From Owenia fusiformis (taxonomy: Eukaryota > Annelida > Polychaeta > Sabellida > Oweniidae): a stretch of DNA of 64,000 bases. The stretch lies in assembly GCA_903813345.2 (NCBI GenBank), contig CAIIXF020000007.1, positions 29,916,698 to 29,980,697 on the forward strand, written 5' to 3'. The notes below the pieces were generated by a model. It was not told where the DNA came from, made no database searches, and saw only the letters and a list, made by a program, of their open reading frames with translations. Positions 45,146 through 57,549 of the stretch are shown here, in pieces (position 1 is the first letter of the stretch; each line of letters opens with the position of its first letter). The translations under genes and the position numbers were made by a program.

Positions 45146-45149
45146 GCTG

Positions 45150-47430
45150 GTTTGACTTGTTCAATCCTTTGAAACACGGATAGTATGATAGATCAAGCGT
45201 ATTTCACTTGGTTTGAAAATGCCACCAGACTTGCTGTATACCTTTAGGCCTGCTGATATGGATAAGATTAAGTTGTGTTCTCCATTTCATCTACATGGGG
45301 AATACTAATGCCACCAGGGCTATGACCATCAACATTTCTAATGTTACAATTATTCCAAGTATGAGTCTTCTTTAAAGATCAAATATGAAGTCATGTTTAA
45401 TGTTAAGGCTTTTGCCATTTTGATATGATCACATTCTCTTAACATGTTACCTTCCATTTTAATTGTATTAGTTTCAAAATTTAAAAATGTGATAGGTTGA
45501 CAATTTCAAACTCATACATCATCGAAAAGTTGTTATAGCAACCAAATTGTGATTGGAGATCAGTATTTGGTGGTCCTCATTTGGTATCTGTAACAATTGT
45601 CACACATCTGTAACTGTTCCAATGAGTTACCAGGTGTTGAGATTTTGTTGTGTCAATGTCTTGTTAAAATTATATAAACATGGCAATCAAATCATCTGTC
45701 CGTTTCCATCAGAATGACATCATCACATGCTCAGAATGCCTTTCCTTTGTAAATAATCTACTTGTATTTTTCAAGGGTATGAAATAATGTATAGTGCACA
45801 TGTTGGCATTATGATTTATATGTTACATGCTGTGTTTTTGCAGCTGCTTACTCTACTATGATGCTATAGTTACTTAGCCCCCCCCCCCTTAGCAAGTTAC
45901 CATCAATATTCAAGATACTTTAGTTATTTTTTGTAATGTGATATTCTTTGGTCCCTGAGTGGCTATTTCAGGTATCAATGGAATGCAACTTAATCAGTGT
46001 TAAGTGGAGGAGGTATCTACTTTTCTTAAAACAAACCTCTTGGATTTAGGAGCTGTCTCAAAAGTTTCACATTAGACCACCCAGACAATCAAACTACTTT
46101 TTGAATTGAAATCTTGTTGTTGTATATTGTTGTTCTAGATAGAATTGATTTTTTGATTGACAAGATCCTTTTATTAGGCTTTCATAATATTTGCAGAAAT
46201 GTCTCGTGTCTTGGAATTAATTATTCCTGCTATTTCTGTTATAGTTGTTACTTGAGCCAAACATAATTTGGACAGTGCTGTGCTACTTGATAAACTAATT
46301 ACAATTCAATTTTAGAGTAAATTTTGTTTATTTAGTGAGAAGTTTCAAAATAGAGCTGCACTCTACTTGACCATACCAGGTTCTTAAAAATGTCAATTTC
46401 AAAATTCTTAACTGATTTTAAAATTGAAAGCAAGATATCAAATTGTTTAAGGAATTATTTGACATATTGAAACAATTTTTAAGAAATCTCAAGACATATT
46501 TTGTTTTATAAGTGGAACTTGGCATCAATAAATTAGGTGAAGGGCATAAGTATTTGGGATAATATTTATGAAGATACTAAGCAGGGTATGCACCTGGTCC
46601 AGGTATGCAGAAGTACTGAGATACAGTTTCATGAAGATAACTGTATACCTGCTCCCGTTCACCTTTCATCAAGTGTGCATACCAGTGAATAATAGGAAAA
46701 TGTCAGTCATAATGTAAGAACCTGGGATAAACCAATGATAGGTTTGACGTCATTCAGCTTCTCATATTTTTTGCAAGATCATCTATAAAGAATCAAGAAT
46801 GTTAGATGCTTTCAGATGGTTCTCTACTGTTACTTCACCCCTATCTTTTAGCAAGGTCAGTTTTACTATGACCTTTTAAAGCAGCAAGTACTTATCCAGG
46901 AATGTATAGTACTATATATGTAATTTAGATCTTAGTTTGTCCTACACTCATTATTTAAGGTCATGGCTTATCTCTAGTTAGTCTGGAAAGTCATGCATGA
47001 TATCTGCTAAGGAGATAACTAATTATTAATTAGTGGTGGTCCTCTTAAAACTCTGCCATATACTGTATCTAGTTGATTTCTTTTTTTCTCATAAATCTTT
47101 TGAGATGAAATTTGCACTTACCTTGATTGATATTGTCCAGAAATGACCAAGATGATTTATATGTTTAAAAATAGACTATGTAAACTACATTCTATCTAGA
47201 AATGGCATGTGTTTGAAATGGTCACTACTTATAAGTAACAGTTTCCATGGCAATGACCTGAGTGAAATTTATATTTATCTTCAAAATCTCAAAAGTATGC
47301 TTTCCAATGATACCAGAATTTTGCTAGGGGTCAACTCCGATATCAAACATCCATATTTCTGAATTCTTAATCTTACTCTTCAATTTTGGTGCCATAGTCA
47401 CAACAATAACTTGTTTGCCTTCTTCTTTTT
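45150..47430. other. Gene-free stretch
   Basis: A C run at 45879-45888. No coding segment or repeat that I can support. Confidence 0.35.
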
Positions 47431-47436
47431 GCAACA

Positions 47437-47442
47437 TTTATT
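47437..47442 (-). terminator. Polyadenylation signal of the protease-homologue gene
   Basis: AATAAA on the minus strand, 44 nt after the stop codon that ends at 47487. Confidence 0.6.
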
Positions 47443-47486
47443 GCTCATCAGTGACAGATACTTTGCGTACATGTTCTGGTAATTTA

Positions 47487-47805
47487 CTAGCATGGCGTTA
47501 CAAAGCAAGGTGTCTCCTGTACTTGTGCCATCGTCCCATCTTCATCTGTATGGGTGAAACCAGGGCATATACCAGCTCCTATGGGTGCAGGGTCGGTACA
47601 CACTCTCACTCTGGACTTTTTCCCTATATCACATGTTGCGCTACATGCTGTAAATGGACTCCATTCTCCCCAGTTTCCATCGACTTTTATCGTATCTTGT
47701 ATCCAGTCGATATATTCAGTTACTTTGGTATATACCCCTGACCCTGTGCCGCATGTTCTGGCACCCCAGCTTGTGATACCATATACAGTCCAGTGTGCCT
47801 TGCGC
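47487..47805 (-). CDS. Protease homologue exon 4 (end of trypsin domain and C-terminal TSP1)
   Basis: Encodes RKAHWTVYGITSWGARTCGT then GVYTKVTEYIDWIQ, the usual trypsin end, then GNWGEWSPFTACSATCDIG with C-terminal ETPCFVTPC and TAG. Both the WxxW-like start and the CSATC motif are typical of TSP1. Confidence 0.88.
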
Positions 47806-50546
47806 CTAAATCAGTTTTAAAGAATGATTACATATTATGGGTATTGTCAAGTTAGGTTAGCTTATGCTATACCAGTGTCACCCAATTGCTAAAAGAAAAT
47901 GATTCAAATAATTTATGAGAGATATGTTTTATTCCTATTTGTGCCATCTTCTCCCATTTTGTGCTTTGTTGATGGAAAGATAATATGGTTTTACTGACTC
48001 TGCAATCTTTGTTACTGTTACAAAAGTGAGTTAGTCATATACTGGAACCATTCATAGTATCACTTGACATTAATAGATGAACGTTGGTCTTATATAATTT
48101 ATACGTGGAAAAAACATTGAAATGCATTACCTGCATTGTAATGGACCACCAGTGTCACCATAGCAAGAATCATGCCCTTCTGCATGTGCACAAAACATTT
48201 TGTCAGATACAGGTTCATCAGAAAGTCCTTCACATTGATCATGGTCATTTATCCATGTTCTTAATAGAACATCTGAATACAGGCGCTGGCTACAAGATTT
48301 AGAACCTGAGCCTTCTGTGTCTCCCCATCCTGTGATTACACATGCCAGTCTTTTTATTTCAAATGTATTATCTGGGGGTAGTAATGCTGGCTGTGTAACA
48401 TTATTCATTTGTATTGGTTCATTCAATACTATTATTGCGATATCATTGTTTAAAGTTATTCGATCAAAATTTGGGTGTATTTTAAATGATGAGCTACTGA
48501 CTAATCTTTCCTGTTCGAATGGTTCTTCGGCTGAGATTCTATGCTTGCCTGTTTTGATTCTAACAAACTTTTTATTACTGATGAGATGTGCGGATGTTAG
48601 AATATGTCTTGGGCTTATTAGAGTCCCACCTCCCCTGCAATCATCAAGGAGGTCTATGTAGACCATCCAACGGTAATTGTTCTTTGGGCTGACTTCTTTA
48701 CCTCCTATGATGATAGAGGTAGACTCAGTTAGTCTTACTCCTGGTGTTGTACATTGTACCTTGTTACAGGTGTTCCAATTAAGGCCATGCATGGAACACT
48801 CTGCTCCAGCCTCATTTAAGGCATTACATCGCTTAACTTGGGCCTGTTTTCCACATCCTTCTGGACATGGGGAGAATGGTGTATATTCAGTTTCTAGGAA
48901 TAAAAATGGAACAATAGAAATGTGATATCTTTGTATTTTATAGCACATGTAGCTAGAGGAAAAAACTAATATGTTGTAATTATATACGAGTAGGCCTTTG
49001 AGAACTTTTTGAAAATAAGAAATGTGTCCTTCTTTGAATGAACAAATAACATAATTTACCTTCAAGGCTACGTTCACAAACTCCCAAACAGTTCAGGCGT
49101 TTATTTTTGCATTCACATCTAATACAACCTGCTTTCCAAAACACACCATCTTCTTCATTGCATCTTAATGCACACTTAGCCTTGTTAGAACAAGATATTG
49201 TGCCAGAATTACTGCATAAACATTTGTTACAGCCATCTTCATGAAGCCTATAATAATGATAATGTTTGAACAGTTGAAATATACTATACTATGGTAATTT
49301 ATCTTAGGTGTACTGTCTGAAGTTTTTCAGGGATTGTAGAGAACAATTGTCTCTTTGTCCAGTCATTTATTTTTCTATTTCTGCCCAAGCCATTGAAGCC
49401 AGTCAGACATCCTTCGTCCCCCATCTCAATATGCTAAGATATATGAGATATAGAGGTTCTTATATGAGTGCAAGATCGTCCATTCTTGATGAGCTTTGAT
49501 AATTCTTCATTATCAAAGCGAGTCAAGAATGGACGATCTTGCACAGGTACGAGTACAAGAAAGTTTTTCTCATATGACTCTGTATTATGCCATATTTTCA
49601 CCATTTTATCATAAAACTTAGTGAAAAATAGCTTCAAATTAATTGAACTTCATCTTTCAATTGTTATGACGTCATAACAATATTGAAGAAAATACATAGA
49701 TACACGTGGCAACATAGCTCCATTGTTATGACGTCACAGCTTAGTTTTGTTGAATTAGCATGGATACTCATAGAAACGGTGTGTCCGTTGCCATGTTGAT
49801 GATGTTTATAGACCAGTGATGTCACAAGTAAATCTCATCTTGCACGTGTGACTTTTTAGGATGAAAGATGGCAATATCTTGCATGGGGTAAAGATGGCTG
49901 TATCTTTGTTAGTCATATGAGAAAAAACTATTACACGAGATGTAGTCTAATGCATAATATAAGCATGTAACTCATGACTCGTGTAACTCATAGCTATTGT
50001 AAAATGTAACTTATGTAACTCATAGCTATTATAAAATAGATATTAATTTTGAAATTCGACATCTCTAATTCTTTCTCTTGACTATGTGAAAGTAAATGTA
50101 CAGGGTGGGCCAAAAGAACCTTCACATGTTTTACTTAAATACAATTTTCTACAAGTGGTAACTTACCATTTGCCATCAGCTGGTTTGTGCATGTTTCCAT
50201 TATTATCAATACATGTTACATCCAAACAACACATGTTGTATCGTAGTCCTTTCGGGTCAGTATAGCAGTAGTAGCCTTGGGGGCAGGTGATACTTCCTCC
50301 TCCACGACATTTATAAGGAGCTTGAGTTGAATTATCTATTAACGGGTTGCACTGTGGTACTTTCCTATACTGACAACAATTATTCTGGGCCACCTTGCAT
50401 CTGTATGTGTTAGGACAGTCTCGGTGAAATTTATCACAAGAAACAGTATGGTGCACAAGTTCTCCTCTCCTGCAAACGTGGCTCCCTCTTATCATTGTTA
50501 CACATATTATCACTGTCAAAAAATACACATTGACTCCAAGATTCAT
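47487..50546 (-). CDS. Secreted multidomain trypsin-like serine protease homologue, catalytic Ser replaced by Thr (complete, 4 exons)
   Basis: Exons 50546-50167, 49247-49060, 48893-48131 and 47805-47487 join in phase to 1650 nt (549 residues and TAG). Order: signal peptide (1-21); Cys-rich lustrin/WAP-like region (25-112, with CC pairs at 57-58 and 106-107, CPQGYYC at 88-94); VWC/antistasin-like Cys repeats (112-187); TSP1-like module (193-237); trypsin domain (about 251-470); TSP1 module (EWSPFTACSATCDIGKKSRV) to the end. Of the triad, His292 (TSAHL) and Asp340 (NNDIAI) are kept but Ser is Thr437 in GDTGGP. Asp431 (trypsin Asp189) is kept. The activation site is lost: IIGG follows Ile, not Arg/Lys. 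The His-loop Cys is Leu293. It is therefore most likely a non-catalytic serine protease homologue, extracellular, with a role in immunity, shell or matrix, or binding (inference). It might be nested in an intron of the CARD gene. Confidence 0.85.
48131..48893 (-). CDS. Protease homologue exon 3 (TSP1-like module and most of the trypsin domain)
   Basis: 763 nt, residues 190-443. It starts with a TSP1-like piece (YTPFSPCPEGCGKQAQVKRC), then the trypsin domain to GDTGGPLQC. The substituted codon, ACT for Ser195, is at 48153-48151 on the minus strand. Donor AG|GTAATG. Confidence 0.88.
49060..49247 (-). CDS. Protease homologue exon 2 (VWC-like Cys repeats)
   Basis: Encodes LHEDGCNKCLCSNSGTISCS, NKAKCALRCNEEDGVFWKAG and CIRCECKNKRLNCLGVCERS. 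The spacing CxxCxC with later C..C recurs twice, as in VWC, pacifastin or antistasin-like modules. The exact type is uncertain. Confidence 0.8.
49468..49544. repeat. 77-bp hairpin with near-perfect arms
   Basis: GTGCAAGATCGTCCATTCTT on the left is mirrored exactly on the right. The inner arms TTTGATAATtC/ATTATCAAA also pair. The loop is about 8 bases. Lies in intron 1 of the protease homologue. Confidence 0.75.
49655..49940. repeat. Repeat remnant with GTTATGACGTCATAAC palindrome
   Basis: Contains GTTATGACGTCATAACAAT and a second ATTGTTATGACGTCAC. Probably a decayed element; not identified. Confidence 0.35.
50167..50546 (-). CDS. Protease homologue exon 1 (signal peptide and lustrin-like region)
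   Basis: MNLGVNVYFLTVIICVTMIR is a clear signal peptide. Then follows a run of 14 Cys in about 90 residues. Donor TG|GTAAGT. The next codon is completed to Trp127 in exon 2. Confidence 0.85.
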
Positions 50547-51534
50547 GTTGGCTAAATGTATCTATTAATTATCTGATCAGATCATTTTGTTTCCAGGATG
50601 TTAGAAAAATTTAACCACAGATATATTACATATCCTTTCAAACATTATATCCAACACCGTATGTATGTTATCCTTCCCTATATTAAACTGACAGTAAATA
50701 TCACCAAAAGAGTTTCACTCGTGGATTTTTCACTTTCATGTTGTGAACTTCAATCAAATAAGCAATAAAGAAATACATGTTTCTTTTTCTTTGTTCTTGA
50801 ATAACTTACCATTTATTTGCAAGATTTGAATACTTAATTGATATCATGATATTATGATATGCATCAATAAGCATCAATAACCTTACTAGGAAGACCAAAC
50901 TATTAATTAAATACTAGTTTTGAATGTAAATGTTATAAATCAAAAATATTTACTTGACTTAGGGAAGATAATTGTTATTTGGTTAAAGTCATTTTGACAG
51001 TTTTTTTTCGGAGAAGAATAAATGTTTGTAAAGAATATTTTATTGTAAGGCCAACATCTGAACAAATATATTTGCATTTAGTAGGTGTAAATATAAAAGA
51101 AAAAGTCAATACATCATTAAAGTATGGTAAGTCTATTTATCATAGATTTAGTATTTGATTCATTAATAGCCTTCAAACAATAAGTTTGTTTCGTGGAATG
51201 TGTATATATAGATGTATAATACATATAGCAATATGTACTACATGTATATTAAAGGCAATAGAATCCAGTGAGCAATATTTCCAATATTTCTCAATTTTAG
51301 AATATGTCATGCATTGTCACATGTGTTGTAAAATTGCATACAGTTCATATTTTATCCCAAGAAAACATAAGATTTATAAACTAGTACTTAGTTCAATAGT
51401 TTTTCCATAAATAGGCACAATCATATTATTTACATGGGAGAAATAACACATTTTTACACTTTTAATCTAAAATTACTTAAGGTTTATCTTGTCTTGGATT
51501 GTTTATGGAGATATTATATATTTGATTTTTATTA

Positions 51535-52990
51535 TGTCACCACCAAAAGTGGTGACATATTGTTATGGTCTCCGTTTTTTTGCGACGGCGGTTGGTGGTT
51601 GGCGGTTGGTGGTTGGTGGTTGGCGGTTGGTGGTTGGAGGTTGGCGTCCGGCGTCCGGCGTCTGTAACAATTTCTTACAACTTCCTATAACTTAACAAAT
51701 ACTGTTTAGACTGACTTCAATTCTTTTCTAAATCATCTACATGTTCTCAGAAATTCAAATCTGACTTTAGATTTGACATTCAATGACCTTCTCAAGGTCA
51801 AAAAGGTCTTTTTTCAACTTGCTTCACATTGACTAAATTTTTTTTCAAAATCATCTACATGTTCTCAGAAATTCAAATCTGACTTTAGATTTGACTTTAG
51901 ATTTGACATTTGACCTTCAAATCTGACTTTAGATTTGACATTTGACCTTCAATGACTTTCTCAAGGTCAAAAAAGGTCAAAAAGGTCTGTTTTCAACTTG
52001 CTTCAAATTGACTAAATTTTTTTTTCAAAATCATCTACGTGTTCTCAGAAATTCAATTCTGACTTAAGATTTGACATTTGACCTTCTCAAGGTCAAAAAA
52101 GGTCAAAAAGGTCTGTTTTCAACTTGCTTCAAATTGACTAAAAAAAAATTTCAAAATCATCTACGTGTTCTCAGAAATTCAAATCTGACTTAAGATTTGA
52201 CATTTGACCTTCTCAAGGTCAAAAAAGGTCAAAAAGGTCTGTTTTCAACTTGCTTCAAATTGACTAAAAAATTTTTTCAAAATCATCTACGTGTTCTCAG
52301 AAATTCAAATCTGACTTTAGATTTGACTTAAGATTTGACATTTGACCTTCAATGACCTTCTCAAAGTCAAAAAGGTCAAAAAGGTCTTTTTTCAACTTGC
52401 TTCAAATTGACTAAATTTTTTTTTCAAAATCATCTACATGTTCTCAGAAATTCAAATCTGACTTTAGATTTGACATTTGACCTTCAATGACCTTCTCAAA
52501 GTCAAAAAGGTCTTTTTTCAACTTGCTTCAAATTGACTAAATTTTTTTTTCAAAATCATCTATATGTTCTCAGAAATTCAAATCTGACTTTAGATTTGAC
52601 ATTTGACCTTCAATGACCTTCTCAATGTCAAAAAGGGTCAAAAAGGTATTTTTCATCTTGCTTCAAATTGACTAATTTTTTTTTTCAAAATCATCTACAT
52701 GTTCTCAGAAATTCAAATATGACTTTAGATTTGACATTTGACCTTTAATGACCTTCTCAAGGTCAAAAAAGGTCAAAAAGGTCTGTTTTCAACTTGCTTC
52801 AAATTGCCCAAATTTTTTTTTCAAAATCATCTACATCTTTTCAAAAGTTCAAATTTGACTTTACAAGTTCTCAGAAGTTCAAATCTGACTTTAGATTTGA
52901 CCTTTGACCTTCAATGACCTTCTCAAGGTCAAAAGGTATTTTCCAACTTGCTTTAAATTGACCAAATTGTTTTAGGTGGTGACATTTTGT
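51535..52990. mobile_element. Tandem-repeat element bounded by GTGGTGACAT
   Basis: Begins GTCACCACCAAAAGTGGTGACATATTG and runs through a GGTTGGTGGTTGGCGG purine-pyrimidine block (51590-51660). About ten copies follow of a 110-150-bp unit with ATCATCTACATGTTCTCAGA, CAAATCTGACTTTAGATTTG and ACCTTCTCAAGGTCAAAAAG. It ends GGTGGTGACATTTTGTCATG. Begins and ends with the same word, so it looks like one dispersed unit. Confidence 0.7.
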
Positions 52991-55900
52991 CATGTTAATG
53001 CCTTGTTTGTACTCTGTTTTGATTAAACATCATTTCCCCAATTGACCTAATCTATAAATGCCCTTGACAGCTTAATCTTAATTATGGTTAATTAGCCAAT
53101 AGTTAAAGGCGCAATAGCCGGAGCCTGAAAAAATCACTCACCTAGATATCAACGAAAGAAGTTGCAGTTTCGTTTGACTGCGAGAGCAAAATTGAAGCTG
53201 AGCTAAACGGTTTTTGTTTGTCGTAAAATTTACCTCATTTAACTACGCCATCTGGCGAATGAATCATTGTTTTTGTGTCATATGATTCGTTGTTTTGTGT
53301 CACGTGACCTACCTTTAGACCTTTTGTCACCTATCGTAAGTTAATCAAATTAAAATGAAATTTTTGGATCCAAGAAGAAAATCTGCACAAAAATGATAAA
53401 CTCCGCTTGGCATAATCTTTGTCACTCTATCGTCTTCTTGATGAGACACATCGGAACTTGGGATTAATAGCCATTCAACTAAGCCACAAAAAGTATGTAT
53501 ATTAGTTGTTCAACATGTTCAATTGTTTTAATATTTCCGGGCACTCAACCTTAATAGTATACAAAACAATTTACACTAAACATTATTTAAGAAGTTAAAC
53601 ATTACAATTACATTTGATCATTACACATTTAGTGGAAAATATACATGGTTTGGCATATCTGGTGGTTTTTACCTTAAACTCTATCTAGGCAGTGACTAAG
53701 GTCAAATCATATAAGACTAGGGTTGAAGCATGGGCTTTCTATTAAAAGCCCATGGTTGAGATAGGTGAGAGATAGGTTATGGGTATGCTGGTTTTTTTTT
53801 TATTAGCAGCAGGCAACAGCCGATTTTCACCGCTTTTCACAAAATCGCCTGTTGTTTTTTTTTAGTGACTTTTCAACTCCTCCATGTTAAATTTATGATT
53901 TCCATTGAAATTTTGCCCGTTATTTTCATTTATTGTTTATTGTTGTGAGAAATTCTAGTGAAACCCCTGGGTATGAAAGATATTTGGATATTTTTCAAAT
54001 AAAAGATTCAGTGTGTTTTGCTTTTACTTTATTATAAAGATGGCGTTAGCTTCTACATAGCTGATATCAGAATCAGTTTCACCCTTTTTGCCTAGCCAGA
54101 ACCCTGACCCCTCTAGCTCTCTTTAGCTAATTGTTTGTTGGATCACGGAGAAATTAATATTACTTGATAGTACAGAGGCTTGATGTAAAACTATGCCTAA
54201 ATGTTCTCAATTATATGTAGATAATATTAATATATGTTTAAAGCCTCATTCGCTTTTTGTAACTTCACAAAATCGATATAGAAAATCTACATCATACTGT
54301 TTATCCCCATATTTATGCTGCATTTTTTCTCGATTTTGGGAAGCTACTGCTATCAAATATGACTGAGGTATTCGATTTATAATTCAGCCTTGTTACCTAT
54401 AACCCTAATCATGTCTATCTACCAAATAGTACTGCAACCCATGGTCTAGATTTACCAACATATTAAGACATGCAAATTTAACAATTTTGAATTCAGAAAT
54501 ACAATTAGACTTCATCAATTATCACCACTGGGTATTTATTATTCTAGCACCCAATTACATATTTTCACTGTCACCACAGCATGAAACATGAATTTATTCA
54601 CAACATCTTTTGGGTCAGTTAAATATCACCCCATCAGTAAAAACTATACTGTGTTGATCTCAGGGGTTTTAATGGCCTTTCAATAAAAGATCAGTTCTTT
54701 TTTGTTTCTTTTTTCCATTTATCATTTCATTTGAAACTTCCATGTCATTTACCATTGAGAAATTGATTGTTAATGCAGAGAAAACATACTATGAACCCAT
54801 ATTAAACCCATTTACCCTTAAAAAGTAAGTGTATGGTTTAAACCAGTTGATAAAATGCAGTTAATCATTCAATAGATCTTATTTGGTAGATAAAAGCAGA
54901 TTTAAATAGCTATTTTATGTATACAAGATAAAGAAGTACACTCTATGTTAGTCTGATTTGTTTATAATTAAGTTCAGCCAAGGTTGTGTTTTTAAAGATG
55001 AGCCAAGATTCCTGTGTGTTTGTTAAACCACATAGCTGTTTTAACAAGGGAATGTTGTCAGATTGTGTAAGGATTCATGAAGTATAACGAACTACAAACT
55101 TATATACATGTACAGAAAATAACCAGTAATTGGATGGACCCTTGGATTAACATGAACATAAGTAGTAGTAGGATACACTGTATATGTATACACATATTTT
55201 TAATGAAACATTTGCAAATAAGAATAACTCAGATGAATTCGGATTAATGGATTAACTTCATCTCGTAATAACTTAAGGCAGTGAGGGTTTGACTTAATTC
55301 ACTCTAACTGATTGAATCTTAGATGTGAAATGCATTTTCAGTAACATATAAGTCATTGTGTCTCCTCTACTTCAAACTTCAGGAGTTTGAATTCATTTTG
55401 TATGCATCTTCAAATCAATTTAGTCTGCAAACAATTTTTATGTGTTCTTATTTATTCTCTTAATGTAAAACATATTTTTAAGAGTATTTGTACATATACC
55501 TGAGAGTACCTGAAAGTAGATGTTTGAAATAGAGGTCACGACTCCCAAGGTCACGTCGTCTCTGGAAAATAAGATTCGAAATTAAAGTTTGATATATTTT
55601 TTATTTTTTAGTACCTTGTTTTTGCATTGATAACTGAAAAAAAGGTTCTGTTAATCTTAAAACAACTTTTCAAAAAGTTTTTATTTTCAAATTTTAGTTT
55701 AACAAAACTTAAGAAAACATGTTGACATATTCCAGATTTGTGTTGTACATGATCATCAAAGTTAGAAATTGCATGTTTATTTTTGATAAGTATGTACCTA
55801 TTCAACTTTTAAACAATATTGAAAAATGTAACTTTTCAGATTTCGGCCAGGGGTCCCATTAAAGTTCATTTATATACCTTTAGGTAAAAATACATACAAA

Positions 55901-56640
55901 TAGTTTTAATTGTGAAACATTGCTTAGCATAGCCTTGATCAAGTAATATGATAACTTTCAGTTAAAGTTTAAATGATGTGGGTAAGTATAGATATATTTA
56001 TAATTCTAACATGTTAGCATACATTTAGTATGTTTACATTCAGATGATTTGATTTTTTCATAATGCTGAGCATATTCAAGACAGAGCTTGTGTTTGTCTT
56101 TATAAATTGATTCTTCTAATCATTTGGGAAATCAGTTGAACCTAATCTATTCTATTAACAGCATTTGCTAATTTGAATATACAACAGGAAGGAGAACAAA
56201 TATCAAGGATATTGTAATAGGAAAATAGCAGCAATAGCAAACAGCAATCAAGAGGAACAACTGTACATAGTTGACACATATATCCCTCATGAAGTGAATG
56301 GCATATTATCTGAATGCTAACATTGTAGTATTGTATCAAAAGGTCAACCCTGACAATCAAGACTGGTGGAATAGTCAGATAAGATACACTACTGATAAAT
56401 GTATGGAATGTTGTTGAGATAGTATAGTATAGGTATACATCTATACTTCACTTGAACACTCACACTCATGTGTTAAAGTGATTGTTGACTCAAATACACA
56501 TAGGGTGAGTTTTAACAGAATATCATGGCAAGGATTTCGTAGTAATGTCTTGGAGACAATTAAGCATAGAGTACAGGAAGAAGATTGAACCAACGAGCTT
56601 ATGTTGATCTTGAATAATAAACGATTATATACGAAATAAT
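52990..56640. other. Gene-free stretch
   Basis: 53100-53470 starts AAGGCGCAATAGCCGGAG and is less AT-rich, perhaps an old repeat. The rest has nothing recognised. Confidence 0.3.
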
Positions 56641-56641
56641 A

Positions 56642-56785
56642 ATGGAGAGTTTCGGGGATCGCTCATTTACCTATTCAGCTGGGGATCGGTCATTTCGTGA
56701 TGATCCTGCAGCAAGTTTCGAAAACTTGAATAGTAATATCACTTGGCTGAGGGAATATATTAACAACATGAACAGTGGAAATGGT
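56642..56785 (+). CDS. First coding exon of an unrecognised gene or alternative start of the CARD gene
   Basis: ATG opens a frame MESFGDRSFTYSAGDRSFRD then DPAASFENLNSNITWLREYI and NNMNSGNG. An in-frame TAA lies 21 nt before the ATG with no AG between, so translation must start here. The donor is GGT|GTAAGT (phase 0) or G|GTGTAAG ending at 56783 (phase 1). The last half is helix-like. No domain recognised. Confidence 0.5.
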
Positions 56786-57456
56786 GTAAGTATACATATA
56801 CGCATGCATTTTACATGTGCATGTCATATGTGCATTTTATTTTATGTACAAATATTCTCCTATATAACATACCAGTTTTTATTGGTCAGTCTAGACTCGC
56901 CATGAACAATTTGACCATGTGTCTCCCATATCTCAATTAAACAAGACAGGGTATGTGAAGGTGGTTGTATTTTGGGGCTTTATTGTGTTCAGTTCAGCTA
57001 TTAAATTATTTATACCTGATAGATAAATAAAACTCATATACAACATACACAGAATCTTGACAAATATAAATCAGTTCAAAGATCTAATTATGGAAATTTC
57101 ATTTATAGTTTTCTGCCATGCATTAATTAAGTAAAATGCATACTCATGAACATCTTCTACATTCATTATTTGATCTGTAGCAGTGCATTGGTTTGACATG
57201 AAAGTAACATTATATACCTGGATCTTAATAAAAAGTGTGGGAAAAAGTGAGGCATGCATCTAAATAAAGGTTTTTTAAACTGTTCGTTTAAGGAACATTA
57301 ACTTGCAATGGTAGGAAGGCATTTATAAAGAACTACTTGAAATTTTTTGAATATATATGTTAAGAGAAATAAAGTATGGGTTTTCTAGGGTTATGATATG
57401 GCATCATTTCAAATCAACTTATCTCGGTATCTTCAGCTCAAAATTGATATCCACTG

Positions 57457-57549
57457 TATATAAGTTTTAACTTTATTCCAATAAACAAACATTTTGAACT
57501 AGCTTTAATTTGTTGGTTTATTTATTTGAATAAAGTTAAAACTTATATA
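57457..57549. repeat. 93-bp hairpin (MITE-like)
   Basis: TATATAAGTTTTAACTTTAT at left is mirrored by ATAAAGTTAAAACTTATATA at right, with inner CCAATAAACAAAC / GTTGGTTTATT. Possibly a Tc1/mariner-type MITE. Confidence 0.6.

Noticed and set aside
47415-47820. Plus-strand ORFs of 88 and 108 codons
   Set aside because: Shadow of protease homologue exon 4 on the minus strand.
50101-50130. CAGGGTGGGCCAAAAGAACC as a mariner end
   Set aside because: Only one end is seen; no inverted partner within 1.5 kb.
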